DNA of 64,000 nt. Origin: Paraburkholderia sejongensis. Lineage in GTDB: Bacteria; Pseudomonadota; Gammaproteobacteria; Burkholderiales; Burkholderiaceae. Both the position numbers and the translations under genes were made by a program. The stretch's first letter is position 1, and every line of letters begins with the position of its first letter. The notes under the pieces were generated by a model. That model saw only the letters and a list, made by a program, of their open reading frames with translations, was not told the origin of the DNA and did no database searches. Below, piece after piece: positions 36,704 to 45,999 of this stretch. Location of the stretch: positions 62,001-126,000 of the forward strand of contig NZ_JAJITD010000001.1 of assembly GCF_020880815.1 (NCBI RefSeq). The letters are read 5' to 3'.

Positions 36704-37521
36704 AAGCCATCGCGCTCGTCTCCACCGCGGGCGGCACCGGCCGCACCACGCTCACCGCCGCGCTCGCGGTCCTGCTCGCGCGCCGCGGCCGCCAGGTCGT
36801 CGCGCTCGACTTCGATCCGCAGAACCTGCTCGGCGCGCAACTGGGCATCGACGCGCTGCCGACCACCGGCCTCGCCCAGGCGCTGCTCGATGCGGGCACC
36901 GCGTGGCACGCGTCGACGTGGCGCAACGCGGACGGTGTGCTGTTCGTGCCGTACGGACAGGTGTCGGTCGCGGACAGCACGCATTGCGATGCGCGCCTTG
37001 CCGCCGAGCCGCGCTGGCTCGGCGACGCGCTCGCCGAACTCGATCTGCCCGAGGACGGCGTGGTGCTGCTCGACACCGCGCGCTATCCGTCGCAGCAGGC
37101 CGAGCACGCGCTGCGCTGCGCGGACCTCGCGCTGTGCGTGACGCCGCCCGAACCGGTCGCGTGCACGACGCTGGTCGCGCGGCTCGCCGCACTGCGCGCC
37201 GCGTGCGCGAATCTGCGCATCGTCGTGAACCGTCTGCATCCGGCCCGCGACATGCAACGCGACGTGCTCGCGATGCTCGGCGCCGCGCTCGGCGACGGCC
37301 TGCCGCTCGCGCAGCGCGTGCATCTGGACGTCGCGATGCCGGAGTCGTTCGCGCGCGGCACGTGGCTGTTCGACGACGCGCCGCATTCGCAGGCGTCGCA
37401 CGATCTGCAAGGGCTCGCGAATTGGCTCGATGCGTGGCTGGAAGCATCGCTCGATGCACGACACGATGCACCGCTCGCCGGCCCGGCCATGGCGCCGCGC
37501 CGCGAGGACCCGTCGTCATGA
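36700..37521 (+). CDS. bcsQ: BcsQ, MinD/ParA-like ATPase of cellulose synthesis
   Basis: A 273-residue SIMIBI-class ATPase. The deviant Walker A reads STAGGTGRTT: the signature Lys is Ala and the P-loop Lys is Arg15. E. coli BcsQ also lacks that Lys (GGVGTTT), so this is family-like rather than decay. Other marks are ALDFDPQNLLGAQLG (switch I region), a VFVPYGQVS stretch and VVLLDTARYPS (Walker B). BcsQ helps place and stabilise the synthase complex, together with BcsR. It overlaps bcsF upstream and bcsA downstream (ATGA at both ends). Confidence 0.92.
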   Translation: MKAIALVSTAGGTGRTTLTAALAVLLARRGRQVVALDFDPQNLLGAQLGIDALPTTGLAQALLDAGTAWHASTWRNADGVLFVPYGQVSVADSTHCDARLAAEPRWLGDALAELDLPEDGVVLLDTARYPSQQAEHALRCADLALCVTPPEPVACTTLVARLAALRAACANLRIVVNRLHPARDMQRDVLAMLGAALGDGLPLAQRVHLDVAMPESFARGTWLFDDAPHSQASHDLQGLANWLDAWLEASLDARHDAPLAGPAMAPRREDPSS

Positions 37522-40049
37522 GCGCCGCACCTGCGCGCGGCTGGCGCGAACGCCTGCTCGACTGGCTCGCGCGCGGCCTCGGTGTGGCCGCGCCGCGCAC
37601 GCCGCACGACTGGCTGGTGCGGCTGTTTTTCCAGCCGCCCGCGCCGGGCCGTCCCGATTACGCGCGCCGCTGGCTGCGCGCGGCGGTGCTGCATTTCGCG
37701 CTGCAATGGGGTGTGCTCGAACCGCAGCGGCTGCGTGCGTGGCTGTGGCGCGCGTTCGTGCGCGCGCCGCGGGCGCCGGCCGAGCGCGTCGCGCCGAGGG
37801 TGCGCGCGCTGTTCGCGTGGGTCGATCGCTGGCTGGTGCCGCTGTGGCTGTGCGGCCGCCGCGTGCGGCGCCGCTTCGACGCGCTGCTGGACAGCCTGCC
37901 GTGGCAACGCTGGGGCGAGCGGCTCGAAACCGTCAGCGGGCGCGTCGGCCATGTGCGCTGGCTGCTGCCGCTGCTGCTGCTCGCCGGCGCCGCGTCGTGG
38001 AGCCTGATCGGCACCGCGCCGCTGCAGTCCGGCGGGCAGTTCGCTTTCTTCGCAGTACTGGTGGTCATCGCGTTGCTGGTGCGGCGCTTGCCCGGCCGCA
38101 TGCCGGCGCTGATCCTGATCACGCTCGCGCTGCTCGCGATGGGCCGCTACGTGTGGTGGCGCATGACCCAGACGCTGTCGTTCCAGTCGCCGGGCGAAGC
38201 GGTGCTCGGCTATCTGCTGTTCGGCGCCGAAGCGTACACGTGGTTGATCCTGCTGCTCGGTTTCGTGCAGACCGCGTGGCCGCTGCAACGCACGGTCGCG
38301 AGCCTGCCCGCCGATCCGGCGAGCTGGCCGAGCGTCGATATCTATATTCCGACGTACAACGAACCGTTATCGGTGGTGCGGCCGACCGTGTTCGCCGCGC
38401 AAGGGATCGACTGGCCGGCCGGCAAGCTGCGCGTCTATCTGCTCGACGACGGTCATCGCGACGAGTTTCGCGAGTTCGCCGCCGCTTGCGGGATCGACTA
38501 TCTGACCCGCGACGACAACCGCCACGCGAAGGCCGGCAACATCAACCGCGCGCTGACGAAAACAGCCGGCGAGTACATCGCGATCTTCGACTGCGATCAC
38601 GTGCCGACCCGCTCGTTCCTGCAAACCGCGATGGGCACGTTCCTGCGCGATCCGCGTTGCGCGATGGTGCAGACCCCGCATCACTTCTTTTCGCCGGACC
38701 CGTTCGAGCGCAACCTCGGCACGTTCCGGCGCGTGCCGAACGAGGGCAACCTGTTCTACGGCCTCGTGCAGTCCGGCAACGATCTATGGAACGCGGCGTT
38801 CTTCTGCGGCTCGTGCGCGATCCTGAAGCGCTCGGCGCTCGAGGAAGTGGGCGGCGTTGCGGTCGAGACCGTCACCGAGGACGCGCACACCGCGCTCAAA
38901 CTGCACCGGCGCGGCTACACCACCGCGTATCTGCCGACCGTGCAGGCGGCCGGCCTCGCGACCGAAAGCCTCGCGAGCCACATCAAGCAGCGCACCCGCT
39001 GGGCGCGCGGCATGGCGCAGATTTTCCGCATCGACAATCCGTTCCTCGGCCGCGGTCTGAGCTTCTTTCAGCGGCTGTGCTACGGCAACGCGATGCTGCA
39101 TTTCTTCTACGGCGTGCCGCGGCTCGTGTTCCTGACGATGCCGCTGGCCTATCTGTTCTTCCAGATGTACTTCATCAACGCGTCGGCGACCACCATCGCC
39201 GGCTTCGTGCTGCCCTACATCGTGCTTGCGAACATCGCCAATTCGCGGATGCAGGGCAAGTACCGTCACTCGTTCTGGGCCGAGGTCTACGAATCGGTGC
39301 TCGCGTGGTACATCGCGCTGCCGACCACGATCGCGTTCTTCAGTCCGAAGCACGGCAAGTTCAACGTGACCGACAAAGGCGGGCAGATCGGTCAGGACTA
39401 TTTCGACTGGTCGGTCTCGAAGCCGTACCTGGTGCTGCTCGGGCTCAATACCGCCGCGCTGCTGGCCGGCCTGTACCGGCTCGCGTTCGGGCAGGGCGGC
39501 GAGACGCCGACGATCCTGATGAACGTGTTCTGGACGCTCTACAACCTCGTGATGCTCGGCGCGGCCGCGAGCGTCGCGCGCGAGGCGAAGCAGGTGCGCG
39601 TCACGCACCGGATCGCGATGCGCGCGGCGGCGACGCTGCTGCTCGCGGACGGCACCACGGTCGCTTGCACGACCAGCGACTATTCGACCGGGGGCCTGGG
39701 TCTCGACGTCGAGCCGGGCTTGCAGCTCGCGCCCGGCGATAGCCTGGGCGTGTGCCTGAGCCGGGGCGACCGCCAGTTTCATTTCCCGGTGTACGTGAGC
39801 CGTTTTGTCGGCCGGCATCTGGGTGTGCGTTTCGACGGCCTCACGCTCGACCAGGAACGCCAGCTCGTGCAATGCACGTTCGGCCGCGCGGACGCATGGC
39901 TCGACTGGGACGAGCAGACCGAAGAGGACGCGCCGCTGCGCGGTTTGAAGGAAGTGCTGGCGCTGGGCGTCGAAGGCTATTCGCGGCTGTGGGGCGGCCT
40001 CGCGCGCGCGGGCGCCGCGCTGCTCGCGCTCGACCGCACCCGTTATTGA
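37518..40049 (+). CDS. bcsA: Cellulose synthase catalytic subunit BcsA (UDP-forming)
   Basis: An 843-residue GT2 synthase starting at ATG 37518 overlapping bcsQ. After an amphipathic N-terminus and several helices comes the catalytic domain: IYIPTYNEPLSVVRPT, LLDDG (about residue 310), FDCDHVP (about 357), the gate FFCGSCAIL, TED (about 452, general base) and QRTRW (about 490). Further helices form the glucan channel with GQIGQDYFDWSVSKPYL. The C-terminal PilZ domain keeps RVTHR (RxxxR) and DYSTGG (DxSxxG), so c-di-GMP activation is expected. It polymerises glucose from UDP-glucose and threads it to BcsB. Confidence 0.97.
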   Translation: MSAAPARGWRERLLDWLARGLGVAAPRTPHDWLVRLFFQPPAPGRPDYARRWLRAAVLHFALQWGVLEPQRLRAWLWRAFVRAPRAPAERVAPRVRALFAWVDRWLVPLWLCGRRVRRRFDALLDSLPWQRWGERLETVSGRVGHVRWLLPLLLLAGAASWSLIGTAPLQSGGQFAFFAVLVVIALLVRRLPGRMPALILITLALLAMGRYVWWRMTQTLSFQSPGEAVLGYLLFGAEAYTWLILLLGFVQTAWPLQRTVASLPADPASWPSVDIYIPTYNEPLSVVRPTVFAAQGIDWPAGKLRVYLLDDGHRDEFREFAAACGIDYLTRDDNRHAKAGNINRALTKTAGEYIAIFDCDHVPTRSFLQTAMGTFLRDPRCAMVQTPHHFFSPDPFERNLGTFRRVPNEGNLFYGLVQSGNDLWNAAFFCGSCAILKRSALEEVGGVAVETVTEDAHTALKLHRRGYTTAYLPTVQAAGLATESLASHIKQRTRWARGMAQIFRIDNPFLGRGLSFFQRLCYGNAMLHFFYGVPRLVFLTMPLAYLFFQMYFINASATTIAGFVLPYIVLANIANSRMQGKYRHSFWAEVYESVLAWYIALPTTIAFFSPKHGKFNVTDKGGQIGQDYFDWSVSKPYLVLLGLNTAALLAGLYRLAFGQGGETPTILMNVFWTLYNLVMLGAAASVAREAKQVRVTHRIAMRAAATLLLADGTTVACTTSDYSTGGLGLDVEPGLQLAPGDSLGVCLSRGDRQFHFPVYVSRFVGRHLGVRFDGLTLDQERQLVQCTFGRADAWLDWDEQTEEDAPLRGLKEVLALGVEGYSRLWGGLARAGAALLALDRTRY

Positions 40050-40106
40050 GGCCGCCCGCGCATCCGCACCTCGGTGCAGCGGCGCGGCCATTGAGAGAAC
40101 CTGGTC

Positions 40107-41696
40107 ATGACTGTGTGGAACCTGTATTTCATCGTCAAGCTGTACCTGTTCGCGGGCGGCCATCTGCAACCGCTGTGGCTCGCCAATCTCGGCTTCGCGC
40201 TCGCGCTGGCCGCCAGCTCGACGCTGCGGCGGCGCTCGCTGCGAATCTTGCGCAACCTGCTCGGTATCGCGCTCGGCGTGCCGCTGATGTACCACGAAGC
40301 GAACGTGCCGCCGTTCTCGCGGCTGACCGAGGAGTTCGGCAATCTGACCACTTTCAGCTTCGGCTACTGGCTCGAACTCGCACAGCGCTTCGTGCCGCCG
40401 ATGCTGCTGCTCGCCGCGCTCGGCGTGCTGGTCGGCTATCTGATCGTCAATCGCTGGGTGCGGGTCGCGACCTTCGTGCTGATCGCGCTGGTCGCGATTC
40501 CGCTGTGGCACGAGGGCGGGGCGGTGCTCGCGCAACTGCGCGGCGCGGCGGCCGGCGCCACGAGGGCAAACGGGAACGCAAACGCGAACGCGGCCGGCAA
40601 CGGCGCGAATGCGCCGGCCGCGCAGCCGCTCGACCATAACGCGGCGCTCGCCGCGTTCCGTACCCAGGAGTCGCAACGGCAGGTCAGCTTCGGCCATCTC
40701 GCCGCCGACGCGAACCAGCAGTTCGACGTGATCGTGCTGCATATCTGCTCGCTGTCGTGGGACGACCTCGACGTCGCGAAGGCGCGCAATCATCCGCTGC
40801 TGAGCCACTTCGACTATCTGTTCACGAACTTCAGCACCGCCGCGAGCTACAGCGGGCCGGCCGCGATCCGCGTGCTGCGCGCGAGCTGCGGTCAGCAGGC
40901 GCACGCGGACCTGTACAAAGACGCGCCGCAGCAGTGCTACCTGCTCGCCGATCTCGCGCAGGCCGGCTACACGCCGCAGACGCTGCTCAATCACGACGGC
41001 CACTTCGACAACTTCCTGCAACTGATCCACGACAACGCCGGCGTGCCGAACGTGCCGCTGATTGCGAACACCGCCGCGCCGGTCGCGATGCACGCGTTCG
41101 ACGGCTCGCCGATCCGTGACGACTACGCAACGCTGGCCGCGTGGTACGCGCAGCGCAGCAACGTCGCCGGGCCGGTCGCGCTGTACTACAACACGATCAG
41201 CCTGCACGACGGCAACCGGCTGCCGAACAGCAATCTGTCGAGTATCGATTCGTACCCGCTGCGCGTGAACCGGCTGATGAGCGACTTCGATCGTTTCGCG
41301 GATCTGATCGCGTCGTCGGGGCGGCGCGCGGTGATCGTGTTCGTGCCCGAGCACGGCGCGGCGCTGCGCGGCGATACGAACCAGGTTGCGGGGCTGCGCG
41401 AAATTCCGACTCCGCGCATCGTGCACGGGCCGGTCGGCGTGCGGGTGGTCGGCTTCCAGGGCAGTCATGGCGCGACCACCGTGATCGACAATCCGTCGAG
41501 CTTTCTGGCGGTGGCGCAGCTGCTGTCGAACCTGGTGTCGAACAGTCCGTTCAAGCCGGGCGCGAGTCTGTCGCAGTACGCGGCGAATCTGCCGCAAACG
41601 CAGATGGTCGGCGAAAACGAGGGGACGGTGACGATGAAAACCGCGTCCGGCTACGTGGTGAAGACGCCGGACGGCGTGTGGGTGGACGGCAAGTGA
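40107..41696 (+). CDS. bcsG: BcsG, cellulose phosphoethanolamine transferase
   Basis: A 529-residue membrane enzyme. The N-terminal about 150 residues form several helices; a low-complexity Asn/Ala linker follows; the periplasmic alkaline-phosphatase-fold domain has the BcsG zinc and nucleophile residues in order: Cys in LHICSLSWDDL (about 213), Ser in FSTAASYSGPAAIRVLRASC (about 248), and Glu-His in VFVPEHGAALRGD (about 415). It transfers phosphoethanolamine from phosphatidylethanolamine to cellulose, as in E. coli. GAGAGAA lies upstream of ATG 40107. Its TGA overlaps the bcsR start. Confidence 0.94.
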   Translation: MTVWNLYFIVKLYLFAGGHLQPLWLANLGFALALAASSTLRRRSLRILRNLLGIALGVPLMYHEANVPPFSRLTEEFGNLTTFSFGYWLELAQRFVPPMLLLAALGVLVGYLIVNRWVRVATFVLIALVAIPLWHEGGAVLAQLRGAAAGATRANGNANANAAGNGANAPAAQPLDHNAALAAFRTQESQRQVSFGHLAADANQQFDVIVLHICSLSWDDLDVAKARNHPLLSHFDYLFTNFSTAASYSGPAAIRVLRASCGQQAHADLYKDAPQQCYLLADLAQAGYTPQTLLNHDGHFDNFLQLIHDNAGVPNVPLIANTAAPVAMHAFDGSPIRDDYATLAAWYAQRSNVAGPVALYYNTISLHDGNRLPNSNLSSIDSYPLRVNRLMSDFDRFADLIASSGRRAVIVFVPEHGAALRGDTNQVAGLREIPTPRIVHGPVGVRVVGFQGSHGATTVIDNPSSFLAVAQLLSNLVSNSPFKPGASLSQYAANLPQTQMVGENEGTVTMKTASGYVVKTPDGVWVDGK

Positions 41697-41959
41697 TGAA
41701 GACCGGCAACGCGGTGAAGGACAACGGGCGCGGCGGCTGGCCGCTCGACGATATCAGCGGCCTCGCGCAGCGCTTGCCGGAAGTCGAGCCGCGCCGCTAT
41801 TTCGATGCGCAGGCGCAGGACGCTTATCGGCAGGCGCTGCTGAAGTGGCCGGTGCTCGCGCGGCTGATGACGCTGCTGCCGGCGGACGGCGATGAGGGCG
41901 AGGGCGGCGCGCCGAACGTCGCGGTGGACGTCGCGCAGGGCCTCAACGAAACTGCGTGA
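41696..41959 (+). CDS. bcsR: BcsR/BcsP-family cellulose biosynthesis protein
   Basis: An 87-residue protein whose ATG overlaps the bcsG stop (TGATG). The pattern WPLDDISGLAQRLPEVEPRR, then YRQALLKWPVLARL, corresponds to E. coli BcsR (DIVALKQAF... ALKRWPLLAEF). BcsR binds BcsQ and is required for cellulose secretion in E. coli, where it precedes bcsQ; here it closes the operon. A charged Asp/Glu/Gly-rich tail follows. Its last 17 bases overlap the 3' end of the opposing lysE. Confidence 0.82.
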   Translation: MKTGNAVKDNGRGGWPLDDISGLAQRLPEVEPRRYFDAQAQDAYRQALLKWPVLARLMTLLPADGDEGEGGAPNVAVDVAQGLNETA

Positions 41960-42587
41960 CCGCCAGCAGCAATACCATGCTGCCGATCGCGCCATCGAGC
42001 ACCCGCCACGCGCTCGCGCGGCGAAACAGCGGCGCGAGCAGGCGCGCGCCATAGCCGAGACCGACGAACCACAACGCGCTCACCGCCATCGCGCCGAGCG
42101 CGAACGCGACCCGCGCGCCTTGCGGTTCTCTCGCGCCGGCCGTGCCGATCAGCAGAAACGTATCCAGATACACGTGCGGGTTGAGCCACGTGAACGCGAG
42201 CGTCATCAGCACGATCGGCAGCGCGCGTTGCGCGGGCGGCGCCGGGTTTGCCGAAGCAGTCACCGAAGCGTTGGCCGTGCCGCCGTCGAGCACCGCATGG
42301 CCGGGCCGCACCGCGCGGCGCAGCGCGTTGATCCCGAACCACGCGAGATACGCGAGCCCGACATACAGCATCGCGTGCACGAAGCGCGGGAAACGCTCCA
42401 TCAGCACCGCGGCGCCGCCGACGCCCGCGCCGATCAGAATGAAATCCGACAACGTGCACAGCAGCACGATCTTGCCGACGTGCGAGCGCATGATCCCCTG
42501 GCGCAGCACGAAGGCGTTCTGCGCGCCGATCGTCACGATCAGCGACGCGCACAGCGCTGCGCCGTGGGAAAACGACAACCAGTTCAT
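41943..42587 (-). CDS. lysE: LysE/ArgO-family basic amino acid exporter
   Basis: A 214-residue inner-membrane protein with about six helices. Family marks are SLIVTIGAQNAFVLRQGI, LLCTLSDFILIGAGVGG and LAFTWLNPHVYLDTFLLIG. LysE/ArgO proteins export lysine or arginine and relieve toxic analogues. It is divergent from an ArgP/LysG-type regulator gene, the classic lysG-lysE arrangement. The start at 42587 (MNWLSF) has no clear Shine-Dalgarno; an in-frame upstream TTG is possible. Confidence 0.93.
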   Translation of the reverse strand: MNWLSFSHGAALCASLIVTIGAQNAFVLRQGIMRSHVGKIVLLCTLSDFILIGAGVGGAAVLMERFPRFVHAMLYVGLAYLAWFGINALRRAVRPGHAVLDGGTANASVTASANPAPPAQRALPIVLMTLAFTWLNPHVYLDTFLLIGTAGAREPQGARVAFALGAMAVSALWFVGLGYGARLLAPLFRRASAWRVLDGAIGSMVLLLAVTQFR

Positions 42588-42676
42588 AGAAGGTCCCAAA
42601 AACGGAAGAGGCGATGGACGAAGCGAAACATTGGCGCTAGTCTGCGGGCTGGGCTCTCATAAGAGAAGCTAATTTA

Positions 42677-42692
42677 CTTAATGCCGATTAAG
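42677..42692. promoter_or_regulatory. Candidate ArgP/LysG operator
   Basis: CTTAAT-GCCG-ATTAAG is a perfect 6-bp dyad in the 113-base gap between divergent lysE and argP, next to an A/T-rich patch. Position and dyad form fit a LysR-family site; it lies just before the argP ribosome binding site, so autoregulation is likely. Confidence 0.5.
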
Positions 42693-42700
42693 GAACGCTA

Positions 42701-43594
42701 ATGTTGGACTATGCGCTGCTTGACGCGCTGGCCGCCGTGGTCCGCCACGGCTCGTTCGACCGCGCCGCGAGCGAACTCAATATCACGCCGTCCGCGGTGT
42801 CGCAGCGGGTCAAGCTGCTCGAGGAGCGAGTCGGCAGCGTGCTGGTCAAGCGCGGCCAGCCGTGCGTCGCGACGCCGTCGGGCGCGCTGCTGTGCCGTCA
42901 TACCGAGCGCGTGCAACTGTTGGAAGCGGAACTGAACGGCCGCCTGCCGGCGCTGCCCGGCGCGCTGGTCGAGCAGCGGCCGGCGCTGCGGGTCGCGGTC
43001 AACGACGACAGCGTCGGCACCTGGTTCATCGATGCGGTCGCGCCGTTTTGCGTCGAGCGCGAGATGCTGCTCGATCTGGTGATCGACGATCAGGACCACA
43101 CCGCGCAGCGGATTCGCGATGGCAGCGTGCAAGGCGCGATCACCACCCAGGCCGAACCGGTGCAAGGCTGCCGCTCGGTGCGGCTCGGCCGGATGCGCTA
43201 TCTGGCGGTGTGCTCGCCCGCGTTTCGCGACCGCTATTTCGCGGCCGGCGTCACGCGCGACAGTCTGCGGCGCACGCCGTGCGTCGATTTCAATCCGAAG
43301 GATCAACTGCAACGGCGCTTCATGCGCCGCATCACGCGCGCGGAACTGGAGCCGCCGCTGCACTGGATTCCGCACGTCGGCGGTTTTCTGCGCGCGTGCG
43401 TGACGGGGCTCGGCTGGGGGATGTGTCCGGAGCGGATGATCGCCGGGCACCTGGCGCGGGGCGAGCTGGTCGAGATCGCGCCGGGCAAGCATATCGACGT
43501 CGATCTGTACTGGCAGAGCTGGCGGTTGTCGATCGGCTGGCTCGACGATTTCAGCGCGATGCTGAGAAAACGCGCGGGCGAGTTTCTGGATTGA
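42701..43594 (+). CDS. argP: ArgP/LysG-type LysR regulator
   Basis: A 297-residue LysR protein with AAGGA before ATG 42701. The HTH is MLDYALLDALAAVVRHGSFD with ITPSAVSQRVKLLEERVGSV; GQPCVATPSGALLCRH and NDDSVGTWFIDAV are characteristic of the ArgP/IciA/LysG group. In relatives, Lys or Arg binding activates the divergent exporter. It is transcribed away from lysE, supporting direct control. Confidence 0.93.
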   Translation: MLDYALLDALAAVVRHGSFDRAASELNITPSAVSQRVKLLEERVGSVLVKRGQPCVATPSGALLCRHTERVQLLEAELNGRLPALPGALVEQRPALRVAVNDDSVGTWFIDAVAPFCVEREMLLDLVIDDQDHTAQRIRDGSVQGAITTQAEPVQGCRSVRLGRMRYLAVCSPAFRDRYFAAGVTRDSLRRTPCVDFNPKDQLQRRFMRRITRAELEPPLHWIPHVGGFLRACVTGLGWGMCPERMIAGHLARGELVEIAPGKHIDVDLYWQSWRLSIGWLDDFSAMLRKRAGEFLD

Positions 43595-43624
43595 TTCGAG
43601 GCGAGGCGGCCGCCACCCGCGCCG

Positions 43625-44575
43625 CTACAGCAGCAATTCGATCGAGTGAAATAGCCGCTTCATCTCCGGCTCCGGCGAGCGCGCGCCGGCGTCGATCGTC
43701 TCACGCAGGCAGTCCAGAAAACATTCGGCCGCCGGGCTCGTCGGCGCGCCGCGCCGCGACGTGATGCTGACCAGCGTTTCGTCGACGGTTTCGCGCAATT
43801 GCAGTGCCGCGAGGTTTTCCTTCGCGAGCATCACCTCGACGAGCGGCCACGGAAAGATGCTCAGCATGTCGGTGTGCGCGAGCAGACCGAGCACGATCGC
43901 CAGCGAATGCGCGAGCAGGATCGTGTGCGGCACGCGCATCCCGCGCTGGCGGAACAGGTTGTCGGCGATCGACTCGCGGCTCGCCGGGTCGTAGTTCAGC
44001 ACCCACTCCGCGTCCTGCAATTCGAGCAGCGTGCGGCAGCCGGCCAACGGATGCTCGCGCCGCGCGACCACCGCCGAATGGGTCGAAAACAGCGGCACGT
44101 TATGAAACTCCGATTGCGGCGACGCGGGCGGCGGCCGGCCGATCGAAAAGTCCAGACTGCCGTCGCGCAAACGCGGCTGCACGACCGCGAGCAGGCCTTC
44201 GAAAAATTCCAGCTGCACTTCCGGCATCCGTTCGCGAAAGCGCTGCACCGCGGGCGGCAGGAAGGTCAGCGCGACCCACGGCGTGACACCGATCGACAGC
44301 TTCCCCGCGGCCGCGCCGCGCATCGCCTCGATCTCCGCTTCGGCGCGCTGCAACTGGCCGAGCACGAGCCGCGCATGCACGACCAGCGCGCGGCCGAATT
44401 CGGTGAACGCGACCCCGCTCGCGCCGCGCACGATCAGCGGCGCGTGCAGATCGGCTTCCAGCTCGCGCATCGCCTTGGTCACGGCGGCCGGCGACAGCTC
44501 CAGCGAGCGTGCCGCGGCCCGGATACTTCCGGTATCCGCGATCGCCGCCAGGGTATTGAGTTGATGCAGTTTCAT
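43625..44575 (-). CDS. LysR-family regulator divergent from the amidohydrolase
   Basis: A 316-residue LysR regulator: HTH MKLHQLNTLAAIADTGSIRA with LELSPAAVTKAMRELEADLH, then the effector domain (SIGVTPWVALTFLPPAVQRF). The P-A-A-V-T-K-A-M-R-E-L-E recognition helix is like AbgR and related regulators of amidohydrolase operons. It reads away from an M20 amidohydrolase and a transporter, about 125 bases between starts, so these are its probable targets; the inducer would be an N-acylated amino acid or its product (inference). Confidence 0.9.
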   Translation of the reverse strand: MKLHQLNTLAAIADTGSIRAAARSLELSPAAVTKAMRELEADLHAPLIVRGASGVAFTEFGRALVVHARLVLGQLQRAEAEIEAMRGAAAGKLSIGVTPWVALTFLPPAVQRFRERMPEVQLEFFEGLLAVVQPRLRDGSLDFSIGRPPPASPQSEFHNVPLFSTHSAVVARREHPLAGCRTLLELQDAEWVLNYDPASRESIADNLFRQRGMRVPHTILLAHSLAIVLGLLAHTDMLSIFPWPLVEVMLAKENLAALQLRETVDETLVSITSRRGAPTSPAAECFLDCLRETIDAGARSPEPEMKRLFHSIELLL

Positions 44576-44699
44576 CTCATTTGCACGGGGGAGGGTGGCA
44601 ACCGCTGGTTGCTGGCGGAACGATTCTACGCCTGCCGCTCGAATATCGGCGTGGCTATGCTTGGTTCACTTTTCAGCTAGTACGACAGAGGAGACACCC

Positions 44700-45872
44700 G
44701 TGAACACGATGGTCATTCCCGCCGGCATCGCCGCAGTCGAAGAAGAAATGATCGAGTTGCGCCGCCGCATCCACGCGCATCCCGAACTCGCGTATGAGGA
44801 ATTCGCGACCGCCGATCTGGTCGCCGAACGCCTGACCGAATGGGGCTACAGCGTGCATCGCGGGATGGGCGAGACCGGCGTGGTCGGACAATTGAAAGTC
44901 GGCAACGGCGCCCGCCGGCTCGGTCTGCGCGCCGACATGGACGCGCTGCCGATCCACGAAACCACCGGCCTGCCGTACGCGAGCAAGGTGCCCGGCAAGA
45001 TGCACGCATGCGGCCACGACGGCCACACCGCGATGCTGCTGGCCGCCGCCAAACACCTCGCGCAGGAAAAGAACTTCGACGGCACGCTGAATCTGATTTT
45101 CCAGCCGGCCGAGGAAGGTCTTGCCGGCGCGAAGAAAATGCTCGAAGACGGGCTGTTCGACGAGTTCCCGTGCGACGCGGTGTTCGCGATGCACAACATG
45201 CCCGGCCATCCGACCGGAAAATTCGGATTCCTGCCGGGTTCCTTCATGGCGTCGTCGGATACGGTCGTCATCAAGGTGATCGGGCGCGGCGGCCACGGCG
45301 CGGTGCCGCATAAGGCGGTCGATCCGGTCGTCGTGTGCGCGCAGATCGTGCTCGCGTTGCAGGCGATCGTCGCGCGCAACATCGCGCCGCTCGACATGGC
45401 GATCATCACGGTCGGCGCGATCCACGCGGGCGAAGCGCCGAACGTGATTCCCGAGACCGCCGAGATGCGCCTGTCGGTGCGCGCGCTGCGCCCCGAGGTG
45501 CGCGACCACCTGCAGGAACGCATCACCGCGGTCGCGACCGGTCAGGCGGAGATCTTCGGCGCGCGCGCCGAGGTCGATTATCAGCGCCGCTATCCGGTGC
45601 TGGTGAACGACGTCGAAATGACCGCGCTCGCGCGGCAGGTCGCGCTCGACTGGCTCGGCGAAGACGGGCTGATCCGCGATATGCAGCCGCTCACCGGTAG
45701 CGAAGACTTCGCGTTCCTGCTGGAGCGCTGCGCGGGCAGCTATCTGATCATCGGCAATGGCGACGGCGAGGGCGGCTGCATGGTCCACAACCCCGGCTAC
45801 GACTTCAACGACGACGCGCTCGCAACCGGCGCCGCGTACTGGGTCAAGCTCGCGCAGACGTTCCTGGTCTGA
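44700..45872 (+). CDS. M20-family amidohydrolase (hippurate hydrolase/AbgB-like)
   Basis: A 390-residue metallohydrolase. GTG 44700 is chosen because GAGGAGA lies six bases upstream; ATG 44709 is in frame. M20D marks: RRRIHAHPELAYEE, GLRADMDALPIHE, MHACGHDGHTAMLL, QPAEEGLAGAKKM and the His of RGGHGAVPH in the lid domain, all metal or substrate residues. The family removes acyl groups from amino acids (hippurate, N-acetyl or indole-acetyl conjugates). With a divergent LysR gene and an MHS transporter after it, import and hydrolysis of such a conjugate is likely. Confidence 0.92.
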   Translation: MNTMVIPAGIAAVEEEMIELRRRIHAHPELAYEEFATADLVAERLTEWGYSVHRGMGETGVVGQLKVGNGARRLGLRADMDALPIHETTGLPYASKVPGKMHACGHDGHTAMLLAAAKHLAQEKNFDGTLNLIFQPAEEGLAGAKKMLEDGLFDEFPCDAVFAMHNMPGHPTGKFGFLPGSFMASSDTVVIKVIGRGGHGAVPHKAVDPVVVCAQIVLALQAIVARNIAPLDMAIITVGAIHAGEAPNVIPETAEMRLSVRALRPEVRDHLQERITAVATGQAEIFGARAEVDYQRRYPVLVNDVEMTALARQVALDWLGEDGLIRDMQPLTGSEDFAFLLERCAGSYLIIGNGDGEGGCMVHNPGYDFNDDALATGAAYWVKLAQTFLV

Positions 45873-45999
45873 CGCGGCGGCGCGGCGGCGGCATTCGCCG
45901 GCCCGCTCCGGCAGTGATGGCAGTGTTGGCCGTGCGCGCAGCGAGGGCCACGCCCGCAGCGGCGCGCAGGCCGCGCAGTAAAACACGATGGAGACTCAG

